This document shows, piece by piece, positions 12,101 to 39,683 of a stretch of DNA of 64,000 nucleotides. A program made the translations under genes and the position numbers. Numbering within the stretch: position 1 is the stretch's first letter; each line of letters opens with the position of its first letter. This DNA comes from Microglena sp. YARC (taxonomy: Eukaryota > Chlorophyta > Chlorophyceae > Chlamydomonadales > Chlamydomonadaceae): positions 40,515,579 to 40,579,578 of the forward strand of contig CM039463.1 in the NCBI GenBank assembly GCA_022414725.1. The letters run 5' to 3'. The notes beneath the pieces were generated by a model. It had not been told where the DNA came from, ran no database searches, and saw nothing but the letters and a program-made list of their open reading frames with translations.

Positions 12101-13498
12101 TGTGGTGTGGTGTGGTGTGGAGTGGTGTGGTGTGGAGTGGAGTGGTGTGGTGTGGTGTGGTGTGGTGTGGTATGGTGTGGTGTGATGTGGTGTGGTGTGG
12201 TGTGGTGTGGTGTAGTGTGGTGTGGTGTAGTGTGGTGTGGTGTGGTGGGGATGTGGGTGTTGTGTTGTGTTGTGTTGTGTTGTGAGTGTGGGTGCAGTGT
12301 GGAGTGGTGTGGTGTGGTGTGGTGTGGTTGTGAGTGTGGGCGCAGTGTGGTGTGGAGTGGTGTGGTGACGTGTTGAGGTGGGATGGCAGTCTGGCCGCGG
12401 TGGTAATACCACCTCCCCCTCCACACATATCCCATGCCTCACCATGCACACCTCCATGCCGCACCCTCTACTCCTCCTTTTCCCACCACCCACCACCTCC
12501 CCCTCCACACACATCCCATGCCTCACCATGCACACCTCCATGCCGCACCCTCTACTACTCCTTTTCCCACCACCCACCACCTCCCCCTCCACACACATCC
12601 CATGCCTCACCATGCACACCTCCATGCCACACCCTCTACTCCTCCTTTTCCCACCAGCCACCACCTCCCCCTCCACACACATCCCATGCCTCACCATGCA
12701 CACCTCCATGCCTCACCCTTTACACCTCTATTTCCCACCACCCACCACCTCCCCCTCCACACACATCCCATGCCTCACCATGCACACCTCCATTTCCCAA
12801 CACCCACCACCTAACCCTCCACACATATCCCATGCCTCGCCATGCACACCTCTATTTCCCACCACCCACCACCTACCCCTCCACACACATCCCATGCCTC
12901 ACCATGCACACCTCCATGCCGCACCCTCTACTCCTCCTTTTCCCACCACCCACCACCTCCCCCTCCACACACATCCCATGCCTCACCATGCACACCTCCA
13001 TCTCCCAACACCCACCACCTAACCCTCCACACATATCCCATGCCTCGCCATGCACACCTCTATTTCCCACCACCCACCACCTACCCCTCCACACACATCC
13101 CATCCCTGGCCATGCACACCTCCATGCCCCACCCTCTACTCCTCCATTCCCCACCACCTACCCCTCCACACACATCCTATGCCTCACCACGCACACCTCC
13201 ATGCCCCACCACCCACCACATCCATGCCACCCACCCCCTCCATGCCCCACCCTAAACACCTCACCAGGAAGTTAGTCTTATTCCCCATGCGGTCAATAAA
13301 CGTCCGCTTTGGCAGATCTAGGGGAACGATAACGTCTGCGGTATCTCCGGCAGCAGTGGCAGCACACGCCACACTTCGATGGCCAGTGGATTCTACTACC
13401 TTGCTATTCGTGCGATGCTGGACATGCGTTCTGCCCGCTGAACAGACTGCTGATCGCGATGGGAGGGGTGATGACACCGCACGCATGGAAGCACGCAT
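893..13498 (-). CDS. Alpha/beta hydrolase fold protein, probably plastid-targeted (partial, 3' end outside the window)
   Basis: This is a spliced gene on the minus strand. The placed exons are 13265-13498, 9351-9442, 4624-4695 and 893-1063. The sequence shows an N-terminal stretch rich in Ser, Arg and Ala from [10 protein letters not shown] to about VACAATAAG, like a chloroplast transit peptide. Then come the oxyanion-hole strand [15 protein letters not shown], the segment [15 protein letters not shown], and the nucleophile elbow IGNSFGS with Ser in G-N-S-F-G. This order is that of plant plastid alpha/beta hydrolases related to pheophytinase; the substrate cannot be read from it. The catalytic Asp and His would lie in exons left of base 1. 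Exon 13265-13498 ends in phase 0 but 9351-9442 begins with a split codon, so at least one exon between them is unplaced. Introns reach 3-5 kb and are nearly all satellites and mobile elements. Confidence 0.75.
1264..1450 (-). repeat. Two degenerate copies of the 5' edge of exon 893-1063 with its acceptor
   Basis: Bases about 1264-1340 and 1390-1450 repeat the sequence around the true acceptor (about 1035-1100): the start of the exon (WRDQI codons), the CACAG-like acceptor and the upstream intron. They are separated by GT-rich DNA. The copies carry substitutions and are not open over the whole exon. Confidence 0.75.
1450..1740. repeat. GGT- and GGGGTA-rich simple sequence
   Basis: Short GGTGGT and GGGGTAGGAGTA runs followed by GT-rich DNA inside a hydrolase intron. 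No exon was seen. Confidence 0.7.
1740..4210. repeat. GT minisatellite with a palindromic core
   Basis: More than 50 units of about 35-50 bp. Each has a core CAAATATGTATACATG, containing the 10-bp palindrome ATGTATACAT, followed by a (GT)n run of variable length and a TCGTT or TTGTA link. Long open frames on both strands here ([11 protein letters not shown]) are translated repeat, not genes. A weaker version continues at 4430-4620. Confidence 0.92.
4624..4695 (-). CDS. Alpha/beta hydrolase exon ([12 protein letters not shown])
   Basis: 24 codons, phase 0 to phase 0. The acceptor CACAG is the complement of 4696-4700 and the donor GTACGA is the complement of 4618-4623. It encodes [20 protein letters not shown] and then YSME, the strand and loop between the oxyanion-hole segment and the helix before the nucleophile in this fold. 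Confidence 0.82.
4740..5215. repeat. Minisatellite, TACTATATGTTTTTAGTGTG type, diverged part
   Basis: Repeats of an AT-rich unit with an AATCGACTGCA variant. The array resumes in a homogeneous form at 5824-6640, so the transposon at 5217-5823 and a SINE fragment appear to have inserted into it. Confidence 0.75.
4990..5104 (+). mobile_element. SINE fragment (3' part)
   Basis: Matches the 3' body of the SINE at 22330-22542: a GATGGTAGCTTGTCCAG-like core and the conserved end CCACCAGGCGTTATCAT. The tRNA-like head is missing. Confidence 0.75.
5217..5823. mobile_element. Non-autonomous DNA transposon with CCGTAGGCGCAG ends, copy 1
   Basis: The left end CCGTAGGCGCAGTATTAA is mirrored by a right end finishing CTGCGCCTACGG, with TA next to both ends as a likely target duplication. 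The interior is rich in TTTGGCAAA/TTTGCCAA palindromes. A second, longer copy in the opposite orientation lies at 34306-35059. No transposase is visible. Confidence 0.82.
5824..6640. repeat. 35-bp minisatellite, about 22 units
   Basis: The unit reads roughly AATATACTATCTAGATACTA and then TATGTTTTTAGTGTG. Units are nearly identical, which suggests recent homogenisation. Intronic in the hydrolase gene. Confidence 0.92.
6641..7205. other. Unassigned intronic sequence with an internal duplication
   Basis: Two related segments (about 6790-6860 and 6990-7060) share an AATTAAGCAGACC core and a CTTGACGAGA-like motif, so this may be old repeat. A 109-residue minus-strand open frame (6643-6972) has no recognisable domain. 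No exon can be supported. Confidence 0.4.
7230..7310. repeat. 12-bp minisatellite GGTTGGGTTTTA
   Basis: About six perfect units. It contains TTTTAGG, reminiscent of the Chlamydomonas-type telomere unit TTTTAGGG, but its position and 12-bp period make it an interstitial minisatellite. Confidence 0.85.
7405..7600. repeat. Dispersed repeat B, copy 1
   Basis: Shares long near-identical stretches with 31850-32075, including TTAGTTACGCGACCGTTGG, TGACGTGTCGGGCTTCAA, CGGACAAATGGGTAA and GGGGGCTCCCGCCCCCTTG. It ends in a GGGGGCTCC/GGAGCC inverted motif. Diverged relatives occur around 34060-34190 and 35510-35700. Coding capacity is not evident. Confidence 0.75.
7685..7890 (+). mobile_element. tRNA-derived SINE, diverged copy
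   Basis: A TGGCTCAGTGG box A and a GGTTTGAACCC box B lie about 50 bp apart, as in an RNA polymerase III promoter derived from tRNA. The body resembles the other SINE copies only weakly and ends TTCCCTTAATCCCAC. Confidence 0.6.
8030..9275. repeat. Compound (CCAT)n and (CA)n higher-order array
   Basis: About 15 units of roughly 75-100 bp. Each joins a (CCAT)n run to a CGCACACACAAACACACACG block. The 460-residue open frames (HPSIHPSI) and the reverse (GWMDGWMDG) are translated repeat. Intronic in the hydrolase gene. Confidence 0.92.
9351..9442 (-). CDS. Alpha/beta hydrolase exon with HGFG oxyanion-hole motif
   Basis: The acceptor CTGCAG is the complement of 9443-9448 and the donor GTGCGA is the complement of 9345-9350. 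Two bases complete a split codon, then 30 codons read [18 protein letters not shown] and continue to LSKTNK. H-G-F-G after a hydrophobic strand is the standard oxyanion-hole signature. It ends in phase 0, matching exon 4624-4695. Confidence 0.85.
9499..9612 (+). repeat. Dispersed repeat A (TACAGTCCAGGGGTAGGCC family)
   Basis: Starts TTACAGTCCAGGGTTAGG and runs through GCCCAACCGTGGCAGGAAG to CAATCGTTTTACTGAC. Related copies lie at 10925-11025, 31568-31680, 35274-35390 and 49210-49335, with fragments at 24327-24375 and 50216-50235. About 110 bp; no coding. It is probably a short mobile element of unknown class. Confidence 0.75.
9613..9790 (+). repeat. Dispersed repeat C with a (TTACA)n head, copy 1
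   Basis: A (TTACA)n run is followed by TTAAAGTCTACTTGACACC, an AAAGCACCCACAAAGC-like segment and AGGACAAACAAACCAAACTC. Bases 35949-36095 repeat this almost exactly, in the 5' flank of the LINE. Confidence 0.75.
9788..10585 (-). repeat. 62-bp minisatellite carrying the acceptor of exon 9351-9442
   Basis: About 13 nearly identical units. On the minus strand each contains ACTCAGACTGCAGGATGTGG, the sequence across the real intron/exon junction at 9442/9443, followed by ACAGGAAACAAAAAAGTG. Every unit therefore offers a decoy CTGCAG acceptor upstream of the true one. A single diverged copy is at 10845-10875 and another, in the opposite orientation, at 21935-21960. Confidence 0.88.
10578..10781. 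repeat. Segment duplicated from the GT92 gene region
   Basis: Nearly identical to 27802-28003, including AAGATGGCACC, GCATAGTGATTTGAGGGAGG, CTGACCAATCACTATTAC and TTGTGTGTGTTCCTCTCAAC. The other copy lies in a GT92 intron next to exon 8 repeats, so a piece seems to have moved between the two neighbouring genes. Confidence 0.8.
10925..11025 (+). repeat. Dispersed repeat A, copy 2
   Basis: Shares GTCCAGGGGTAGGCCAAAT, CCCAACCGTGACAGGAAGG and a CAATCG end with the copy at 9499-9612. Confidence 0.7.
11040..11450. repeat. Dispersed repeat D, left copy of an inverted pair
   Basis: The reverse complement is at about 21485-21885. Shared segments include GGAGCACTTTGTTTTTC, AACGCCTTGCCATTCTGC and TCTGGCTAAACTAGTCAGAA. 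Both copies abut a TGTGG/CCACA satellite on the same side, so the satellite appears to belong to the element or to have grown from its edge. Confidence 0.7.
11450..12375. repeat. (GTGTGG)n / (GTGTT)n satellite
   Basis: Pentamer and hexamer repeats with recurrent GTGGGTGCAGTGTGGAG joints. Long open frames on both strands ([17 protein letters not shown]) are repeat translation. Confidence 0.92.
12405..13262. repeat. 84-bp minisatellite, about 11 units
   Basis: The unit reads about CCTCCCCCTCCACACACATC, CCATGCCTCACCATGCACAC, CTCCATGCC, then a CTCCTTTTCCCACCACC spacer. It lies in the first hydrolase intron, directly next to the donor of exon 13265-13498. Confidence 0.9.
13265..13498 (-). CDS. 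Alpha/beta hydrolase first exon with putative plastid transit peptide
   Basis: 78 codons from an ATG at 13498, ending at a strong donor (CTG then GTGAGG). The N-terminus [18 protein letters not shown] is rich in Ser, Arg and Ala and poor in acidic residues. VACAATAAG near residue 45 resembles a stromal processing region, then [19 protein letters not shown]. The link to the downstream exons is inferred from strand, spacing and the absence of another gene. A second Met (residue 5) and an upstream in-frame Met are alternatives. Confidence 0.55.
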
Positions 13499-14388
13499 CA
13501 GAAAGTGGGCAGGGATCTGGGGATGTGTGGCGTGGGGTTGTGGAGTGGAATGTATCGATGGTGGTCGTGAGCTGGTAATGAGTGGAGTTCGCAATGGTGA
13601 GGTACGTCCATCCATCGGACCCGGGCAGCGGACCAGTCTGACAGATGGATGTACTTGGACGCTGACTTGGACGTATCTGGACATACCTGGACGTAGCTAA
13701 ACACTAACCGACACAAGCTCTTGATTACGGCCACCTCATCATCGAGTATACGATTTAGTCCATCCCACAACCCCTTAGAGCCCCTCCCCACTTCCCTCAC
13801 CTGCATGCAAAACACCAGATGTTCGGGAGCTGCTGGCGGTTTGTGTGGCAGCATGACGCGTTCGGGTACGCCCACGTAGGTCCAGATACGTTCACTAACC
13901 AACACCTGCCGATACCCTCGATCTGGGGGTCTAGGTCTCCTTAAAGGTTCTGGGAGTCGTATCTAACGGGGGGGCGTACCGTATCTTGACGGTTGTCAAC
14001 CGTTGCACGGTCGCTGGCCGATGGCCGTTCGTCGGAAGTCACCCTCTCCTCCGATACCAACCGATACCAGGACCGATACCAGATCAAGTAGATCGAAGCA
14101 ACTCTCCAGATCTACGCAACCCGAGCTACAGTTCGTAAATTCTATAGTGTTTTCATCCCCCCTGCTCCACCACCTATTATCCTGCTACCTGCTATCTCCT
14201 ACCGCCCACTGCCTCATTCTTCATCGAAGACAACCTATAGGCTGTCCCCGCTACCATCAAGCCACAACCTACGATCTGCGATCCAGCACTTCCAGATAAC
14301 TTATTCATCAATTTTAGCAAGGAATAGCGACACATGAACGCTTAGTGGCCTTTCCCCTCGGCACTGGACCCCATGAGCTAGAGCAAGC
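13499..14388. promoter_or_regulatory. Intergenic region between two head-to-head genes
   Basis: About 0.9 kb separates the putative first exon of the hydrolase (minus strand) from the GT92 start (plus strand). It must contain both promoters. No clear TATA box was seen. Bases 13640-13695 hold short repeats of a TTGGACGTA type. Long open frames on both strands here are not convincing genes. Confidence 0.4.
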
Positions 14389-32504
<18,116 letters not shown>

Positions 32505-33965
32505 CACATACACCAGCACATGTACGTGCACCATCTCCAGCCCCGGAAGCTACCAAGAACATGCAACAGTAGTGATTACGGACTTCCAACTCAGCTTTGT
32601 CATAATCGATGAAAAAGACGGACAGCAGCCTTAGCACATACACCTGCACATGCACCATCTCCAGCCCCGGAGGCTACCAAGAGAATGCAACAGTAGTCAT
32701 TAAAGACGATCAACTCAGCTTTGTCACGAAGGAAGAAGGAGACGGACAGCAGCACATGCACATACACTATCCCCAGCCAAGAATGCTACCAAGAAAACGC
32801 ATCTGTAGTGATTCCGGACGGCCAACTCAGCTTTGTCATGAGTGATGAAGTAGACGGAGAGCAACCTAAACAAAGACACATATACCTAGGGGTCGGCAAT
32901 ATGATATCATATGATATATAGCCATAACAAATACACATATCCCTAGGGAACGGCAATATGATGTCATATGATATGTCATCATATGATATCATATGATATT
33001 ATATGATGCCGGCGGTTTGACCAGGTAACTTTGGCCTGGGCCATCATATCATATGATATTAAATCATATGATTTTTGTATGATATCATATGATATCATAC
33101 TCGTCTTTGGTCAACATCATATGATTTGCCGTTCCCTACATATACCTGCACATGCACCTGCACCATCCCCAGCCCAGGAGACTACCAAGAGATCGCAACA
33201 GTAGTGATTAAAAACAGTCAACTCAGCTTCGTCATGAAGGAAGAAGGAAGCCGACAGCAGCCTTAACACATACACATGTGCCTCGCCTGCACGTGCACCA
33301 TCCCCAGCCCCAGAGGCTACACACAAAATGCAAGAGCAGTGATCACGGACGGTCAACTCAGCTTTGTCACCAAGGATGAAGAAGACGGGGAGCAGCCTCA
33401 ACACATACCCATGCACCAGCACCTGCACTATCCCCAGCCCCGGAGGCTACCAAGAAAACGCAAGAGTAGTGATTAAGGACAGCCAACTCAGCTTTTTCAT
33501 GGACGATGAAGAAAACGGACAGCAGCCTGAACACATACACCTGCACCTGCACCTGCACCATCATCAGCCTAGAATGATACCAAGAAAACACATCAGTGGT
33601 GATGAAGGTTAACCAAGAAAACGCAAGAGTAGTGATTAAGGACAGCCAACTCAGCTGTTTCATGGATGATGAAGAAAACGAACAGCAGCCTGAACACATA
33701 CACCTGCACCTGCACCATCCTCAGCCTAGATCGATACCAAGAAAACACATCAGTAGTGATGAAGGTCAGCCAACTCAGCTGTTCACCAAGGAGGAGGAAG
33801 ACAGGCAGCAGCCTTAACACATACACCTGTACCTCACCTGCACGTGCACTATCCCCAGCCCAGGAGGCTACCAAGAGAGCGCAACAGTAGTGATTAAAGA
33901 CGATCAACTCAGAGCTTCGTCACGAAGGAAGAAGGAAACCGACAGCAGCCTTAACACATACACTG
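32505..33965 (+). repeat. Array of about ten copies of the terminal exon end (about 125 bp)
   Basis: Copies of CACCTGCACATGCACC, GGCTACCAAGA, AGTAGTGATTAAGGAC, CAACTCAGCTTTGTCA and GACGGACAGCAGCCTTAA/G continue downstream of the stop. Most units keep their own TAA or TAG at the same place. They probably form the 3' UTR or 3' flank. The array is interrupted by the MITE at 32888-33137. Confidence 0.9.
32888..33137. mobile_element. 250-bp MITE with AGGG..CGGCAA ends and 10-bp target duplication
   Basis: ACATATACCT flanks both sides (32878-32887, 33138-33147). The left end AGGGGTCGGCAATATGAT mirrors the right end ATCATATGATTTGCCGTTCC plus CT. The interior is full of the palindrome ATCATATGAT and has a second, internal copy of the left end at about 32943. 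It inserted into a terminal-exon repeat unit. Confidence 0.8.
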
Positions 33966-34305
33966 TCGGCTGTCACTGTCGGCTGCAGCCGCATATGCAG
34001 GCAACATCAGGTGTACGATGGCATCATACCTCATTACGTTACCTTGGGAGTAGCTGCATGCAAAACAAGCCCTAGGCTTGTTGCAAGCGCCACAGAAAAT
34101 TACTAGAGGTTGTTGGCTATTGGAGTGACAGGTGGCACCGGAATCGGTTGCAGGGAATTGAAGCCAGGGTTACGACATTATGCCTCGCCTGCACATGCAC
34201 CATCCCAGCCAGGGTGGTATGTTACGGTTTAGATTACGGTTACGTTTCATTATGGTGTTTATGTCTGATTTTAGTTTTGCTGTATCTCACCAACCATTCA
34301 CGTTA
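33966..34305. other. Flank of the terminal-exon array with a diverged dispersed repeat B
   Basis: Bases 34060-34190 contain TTGCAAGCG and AATTGAAGCCAGGGTT, shared with 35510-35620. No gene seen. Confidence 0.45.
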
Positions 34306-35059
34306 CCGTAGGCGCATGAAGTATTGGCAAATGGGTTGGCAAACGACCGTTTGCCAAACTGAATTATACCAGAACTGAGCCAGCTGGGTGGGTCGTTAGC
34401 TGCCTGGCGTTTGACAAGTTTGTCCAACACCTTCGATTCAAACAAACTCAGTTCGACTGGTCCAGATCGCCTTGATCGTTCCTTGCATGCACTGATTTCG
34501 AGATGCACTGAGCTGGTCGCGCCTATCGAAGGTCGTCGCGCCTGTCGAAGCTGGTCGCGCCTGTTTCACTGACTGGTTTTGAACGGCAGCGATTTGAACG
34601 CTAGTCGGATGCCACGTTTCCATGCCCCAGACCCGAAGGCGGTCCGGCCTATCAACCATTTTATCCGGGTGATTCGCCCACCGTCGTTCCGTTTGCATGG
34701 ATCTGCTCCGAGCCTGGAGTAGTACCTTTGGAGGAGTCTGGACACCCACACCTGTCTTACAAAAAATATTAGTTGCACCGACCGTCCCCCACCAAATAAA
34801 AAAACAAAAACACCACCGACAATACTAACCCACTCTCTCCCTGGCTAGCTGGTGATGATAAACATGTACAAAGGGAATGTAATTTGGCAAATTACCATTT
34901 GCCAAATGTTTTCCAGGTCTAAACCTGAGTAACTTTATTCAGGATAAGTAACAATCACGTTTGCCAAGTTATTCTTGCCATTGTAATTCGAGGCATCAAA
35001 AATGAAAAAAAGACTCATTTGCCAACTCTTAATCTTGCCAATTAATACTGCGCCTACGG
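34306..35059. mobile_element. Non-autonomous DNA transposon with CCGTAGGCGCAG ends, copy 2
   Basis: Inverse orientation to 5217-5823: it starts CCGTAGGCGCATGAAGTATT and ends TTAATACTGCGCCTACGG, with TA at both flanks. The interior (about 34440-34780) differs from copy 1, so the copies share ends but not the whole core. Confidence 0.8.
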
Positions 35060-35273
35060 TATAAAGATAGTTCCAATCCGGTTCCAATCAGGGATTTTTC
35101 CCAATTCTGAAAGTGGGTTTTTCTAGTACTTCAAATGACAAATGTGTTCCCCGTGAGCAAGTGAGACAAATGATCACATACAATAAAGTAAAATGTGGGG
35201 TATGGACGTATGGTGGACTCACCGCATCAAGTATGTGCGATCTTATGGGGTTCGGTACAAATTTGTGTGTATG

Positions 35274-35390
35274 TTACAGTCCAGGGGTAGGCCAAATTGG
35301 CTTAAGGGACTTGCCCAACCGCGATAGGAAGGTCAAAGAAGACAGCGCATTGATGAATCGAACCCCAAACAATCGTTTTACCGACGGATG
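35274..35390 (+). repeat. Dispersed repeat A, copy 4
   Basis: TTACAGTCCAGGGGTAGGCC to CAATCGTTTTACCGACGG. The following 35390-35948 has diverged repeat B around 35510-35700 and otherwise nothing recognised. Confidence 0.72.
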
Positions 35391-35948
35391 CTCTGAATTT
35401 GGGCGACATTGCCACAGGGGCAGGGACCATGTGGACCACTAATTTGGGGGGGCTGAGTTCGGGCTACATTGCCTCTTCTGTTTAAGGTAGTCCGAATAGG
35501 AAAGACAGTTTCGACAAGTCCTAGGCGCGTCGCAAGCGACGCTGAAAATAAGCAGAGCGACAGGTGGCACCATAATCGTGACTGTGTAGCGGATCGAAGC
35601 CAGGGTTTATGACAGGGGCCAGTTAGGGCCAGGTTTTCTTGTCGGACGGCCAGACGGACCATGGGGTGACTCTGGGTCTCCCACCCAAGAACAAGCACTA
35701 GTGAACTGATGAATCGCAATGCATTGTTACAACGGGAGTCCGGAGTTTGTGCTACGCAGATAATTTAACATTACGTGTTTTCACATGTATTAATATATGT
35801 AACAAGATGTGTTATTGTCCGGCTTTCCCGCTTTCTCTAGAGTGACTTAGTGCCGCTGCCAGATAGGGCACGCACACAGTCACCACAGTACCCTGATGTA
35901 CTGCTGCTATCTTCCTCATCAGTCGACTCCTTCCGTCTGATGCTTTAC

Positions 35949-36100
35949 CTATTACATTACATTACATGTTAAAGTCTACTTGACACCGCGAGGGTGTATG
36001 AGACTCTGTACTTTAAACAAAAAGAAAAAGCAACCACAAAGCAAAAAACCCCATTACATCAGGGGTGTGTCGAGGACAAACAAACCAAACTCCCAACCAC
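35949..36100 (+). repeat. Dispersed repeat C, copy 2, in the LINE 5' flank
   Basis: Near-identical to 9620-9785. Confidence 0.75.
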
Positions 36101-36310
36101 CGTTTTGGTGGCGTAGGTATTAAACCCCCTAGAGCAGGACCTATTACCAGGATATTGTAAGCTATATTGTAATATATACCCTTCTGACAGGTCACTTTTT
36201 CCGAAGCACATTTCGTAGGCGCTACTTCCCCTCCGCATAAGCGGAGACTGGAATCGGGATGCGACGACGCTAGGCTTTGCAATGATCATCAATTCGCGCA
36301 ATTTCCTGAT

Positions 36311-39300
36311 TTGAGATGTCCACTCAAACCAGATTTGCCGAATTCTCTAACCCCCCTCTCCTCCCCAATGATCAATAACAACTGCCGGCGACCAAGCATC
36401 CCGATTCCGGGCAAGAAGCACCTTGGAGAAGTCCAAATGCAGATTGCCCGCAGGAGGGAGGTAGGGGAATGCGAAGCCCCCAACACCAGTGCTTGGAACC
36501 CTGTCCACACACTCAATACCAAATCTGCGAAAGTGACAGATCACCCCAACATTAAAATATCCTCACCTTTCAGTGGACAACCTGGACAACAAGATCCTAC
36601 GGGCAGCATCCGTGCTGAGAGCAAAAGCTCCAAGGATCTACCTAGGACCCACGCTGAACCAAGTTCTGCCAAACCTACAAATCATCCCAACCCTAATCGA
36701 TCAAAAAATATCCTGAACAAACAAGACAAACGAAATCTTCCTACTACGAACTCTGTCATCCACCTTATCATTGCCCTTCTTTTCGTCAACTGTTTGAATA
36801 TTACCGCCGCTTCAACAGTCCCTCTCCGCACTCCTTTGTCTTTCTTCGCACCTAACACTTACCCAGCCACCAGCATGTATTCAATGGGAGCCCAACAAAA
36901 CAGGGTGCAACAAGGTAAGATCGATAGGAAATCGAACCGCCGCGAGAAACAAGCTGCTAATTCCCGCCTCGCTTTCCCACCTTCTCACGACACCGCCGCA
37001 TACCTCGTTCCCCTGGCTACCACACCGCACTATCTTATAAACTGCAAACATCTCAACACTACACTAATTGGCCATCTTCGAAACCCCATATTCTCTAAGC
37101 CTCTCACAGCTACTAATACCGCCCCTCGCGGCGTGGGTGCAAGTCCCGATATGCCCCTCGTGGCATTGCCGTCTCTGACGATTAATACAGCCTTCCATGG
37201 CGTGGGTGCAAGTCCCGATGTGCCCCTCGTGGCATCATCGTCTCTGACGATTAATACAGCCTCCCATGGCGTGGGTGCAAGTCCCGTTGTGCCCTTCATG
37301 GCATTGTCGTCCTCGACAACTCTAATCAATGATGAAGCTACAAGTCCTTATGCTCACAACCAACTTTACAATCAACCCTGGACAACTGTGTCCTACAACT
37401 CTTCTCTCATCCTCTGCAAAACTAACGCAATTTCGAACCCCCCTGCAGCCCTTATCGCCCATCGCTTCACCATCCGTTCCAAGGGTGAAGAGATCTACAA
37501 CAGCGAAGAGAAGCCGATGTCCACTCCTCCCTACCGTGCTAAATACATCAAGAAAGCGAGGGACATCCAGCTAATCGCTGAGAGACTCAAGTCCTCCCCC
37601 CAACCTCCGTCCCCCCTTGGAGAGTCAACCTTCCAGCATCTTGATCCTTTTGCTGACACGCTCTCCAAATACAAGATCCTCCCGGTGCACAACACCACCG
37701 AAAATGAGGAGTTCTATGAGCTAACACTTAGTGGCATCTATGGACGAGACCCTAGCATTCTTGCTGGAGGTCCCCTCTCTACACCCCAATCTCTGACCTT
37801 TCCTGCCGGCGCACACCCGTGCACTGACGCAGCTGCGGTGGTCCGGATCATGCGCGAGATCATCGCGAACAGACCCCAGGACGGTCTTTTCAAAAGTGGA
37901 GTAAGTAAGGACCAAGTTACTAACACCTCCCTGCCTGGAAAGCCACCAATTTGGTCAGTCAAGCTGTTTGCTGACAACGACAGGCTGTCCCTGGCTGGCC
38001 TGGCTATCATGGAAAACTTTACCAACTTTGCAGTCCTCTCTACAGTCAACAAGCTGGAGAAGGGGGTTCCCAGGATCACCACTCCACGGGTAACCAACCA
38101 ATACATCTTGAACTGAAAAACGCACTTCTGCAGTGAGGAGGACTCTCTCCTCCACCCTTACCTCCCCTCAGATCCTTCATCTAAGATCAACTGGCACAAC
38201 CGGCTAAGTGCTATCTCCATGCTGGTTGGACCAACCATCCTGTCTACCATCGGTGGTACCAGGATCTGTACAGCTTACCCCCCTGGCAGCAGCCAAACAG
38301 GGAGATCCAGTGCCCAGGACGGGCTGGATACTGCTAACTCAAACCTGAGGGAGATTCCCTACATCTTCCCCAATCCCGTAGCAGAAGGCAGCGACTCCAC
38401 TATGACTGACCATGAAGATCAGTCCGATGGCTCTAAAAGGCAGAGGACTGAGCCTCAAATGGAACCCCACCTACTCCCACACCACCCCTTTCCTGAAGAA
38501 ACTGACTTCACTTCAGTTGCTTGGATCATGGAGCAGCAGGGTCACTACCTTAAAACCAACTGGAGGTCCCAGCCTGAGAAGCCAGCATGGTTTCCCAAGC
38601 TGGAGAACATCCTGCGCATGGCTGCAGAGTTTGAGGAATGTGAGGACCAAGTGTCGGCCCTTAGGCTTCTCAACTTCAGATACTCGAAGACTGGGAGAGA
38701 CGGCAGGGTTACTGAAGAGTTGCACTTTGCAACTCAAGAGGACAAGGAACACTTTGAATCCTTCCTTCCCCTCTACATCTCCAACATGCACTTCTCAACC
38801 TATTTCACTCACTCCAAGATTCCTTCTGATGTCTGCAACTCTTCCTTGATTCTGAAGACTGAGGCCAACAATGCCCTCAGATGCATGATGGACTTCACCA
38901 CGGAGGTGAATCGGCTGTGCAAGGCAACCATTGACCTCATGGACAACAAGCAGTGTTGTGACTCCACGGTTGACAACCTGGACCACTTCTCCCTCTCCTA
39001 TTGGAATGCTGAAACCAGGGATCAGGCTACTGCCCCAGAGCACGCACTGTACACCAGGGAGCTCATCCCTCTGAGACTGCTCTCGAACTACGAAGTCCAA
39101 CTGGCTACCAAGAGGGGCATCCGCATCCTCCTGCCCAGCAGATTACATGTCCTCACAGCATTTATCTGCTGCAAAGGCCAAGTCAAAGTCAACGTCATCC
39201 AGTTCTACTTCCGTCCTGGCTTCATGCCTGACCTGGACCCTACCAAGAAGGACAACCTCCCAGACTGGGTAGCCCTGGCTGGCTACATCATTGCAAGGGA

Positions 39301-39613
39301 AATTGGCCAGGACAGCACTGGCAGGGTTGTCCCCCTTGACCCTACCAATTTTGGTGCTGACCTGGCCAGCTGGAAGGAGATTCAGAACCGCCTCGACATC
39401 TCCTCCTATGGGCAGAATGTGAATAGGTTCTTCCATGCCCTCTCCTCCCTGGCCAAAGCCAAGCCCTATGGAATGCCTGCCCATGGCCCACGGCTAACGC
39501 TGAGCTTGACCTTGCTCTCCACCCAGGGATTGGACTTGCTCCTAACCCGGAAGGTCCTACCACCTGGATGGAACTGCTCCAGACTTACACCCCCTTCAGG
39601 TAAACCACTATAA
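36311..39613 (+). pseudogene. LINE ORF1, one in-frame TGA at 38114-38116
   Basis: Two long frames (36311-38116, 601 codons; and up to 39613) share the same phase and are separated only by TGA, so they were probably one ORF of about 1100 codons. Visible features: a Pro/Ser/Asn-rich start; a hydrophobic stretch VIHLIIALLFVNCLNIT near residue 155; three 21-residue repeats (GVGASPDVPLVA type) at 37118-37320; and a basic/acidic C-terminal part with FYFRPGFMPDLDPT. No CCHC knuckle or RRM is obvious. I do not recognise the fold. Confidence 0.7.
37118..37320 (+). repeat. Three 63-bp tandem repeats inside ORF1
   Basis: In-frame repeats encoding HGVGASPDVPLVA plus SSSLTINTAS. They are also present in copy 2 (60675-60880), so the repeat is ancestral to both copies. 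Confidence 0.85.
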
Positions 39614-39683
39614 AAACCTCTCCCCCTGCAGTTCCCGTTTTGACAGCCAGCAGCTACATAACTATACTTTTAATTTCACAGGC

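Noticed and set aside
11389..13275. Long HTTPHHTT and [14 protein letters not shown] frames
   Set aside because: Satellite translation without domain, start context or splice logic.
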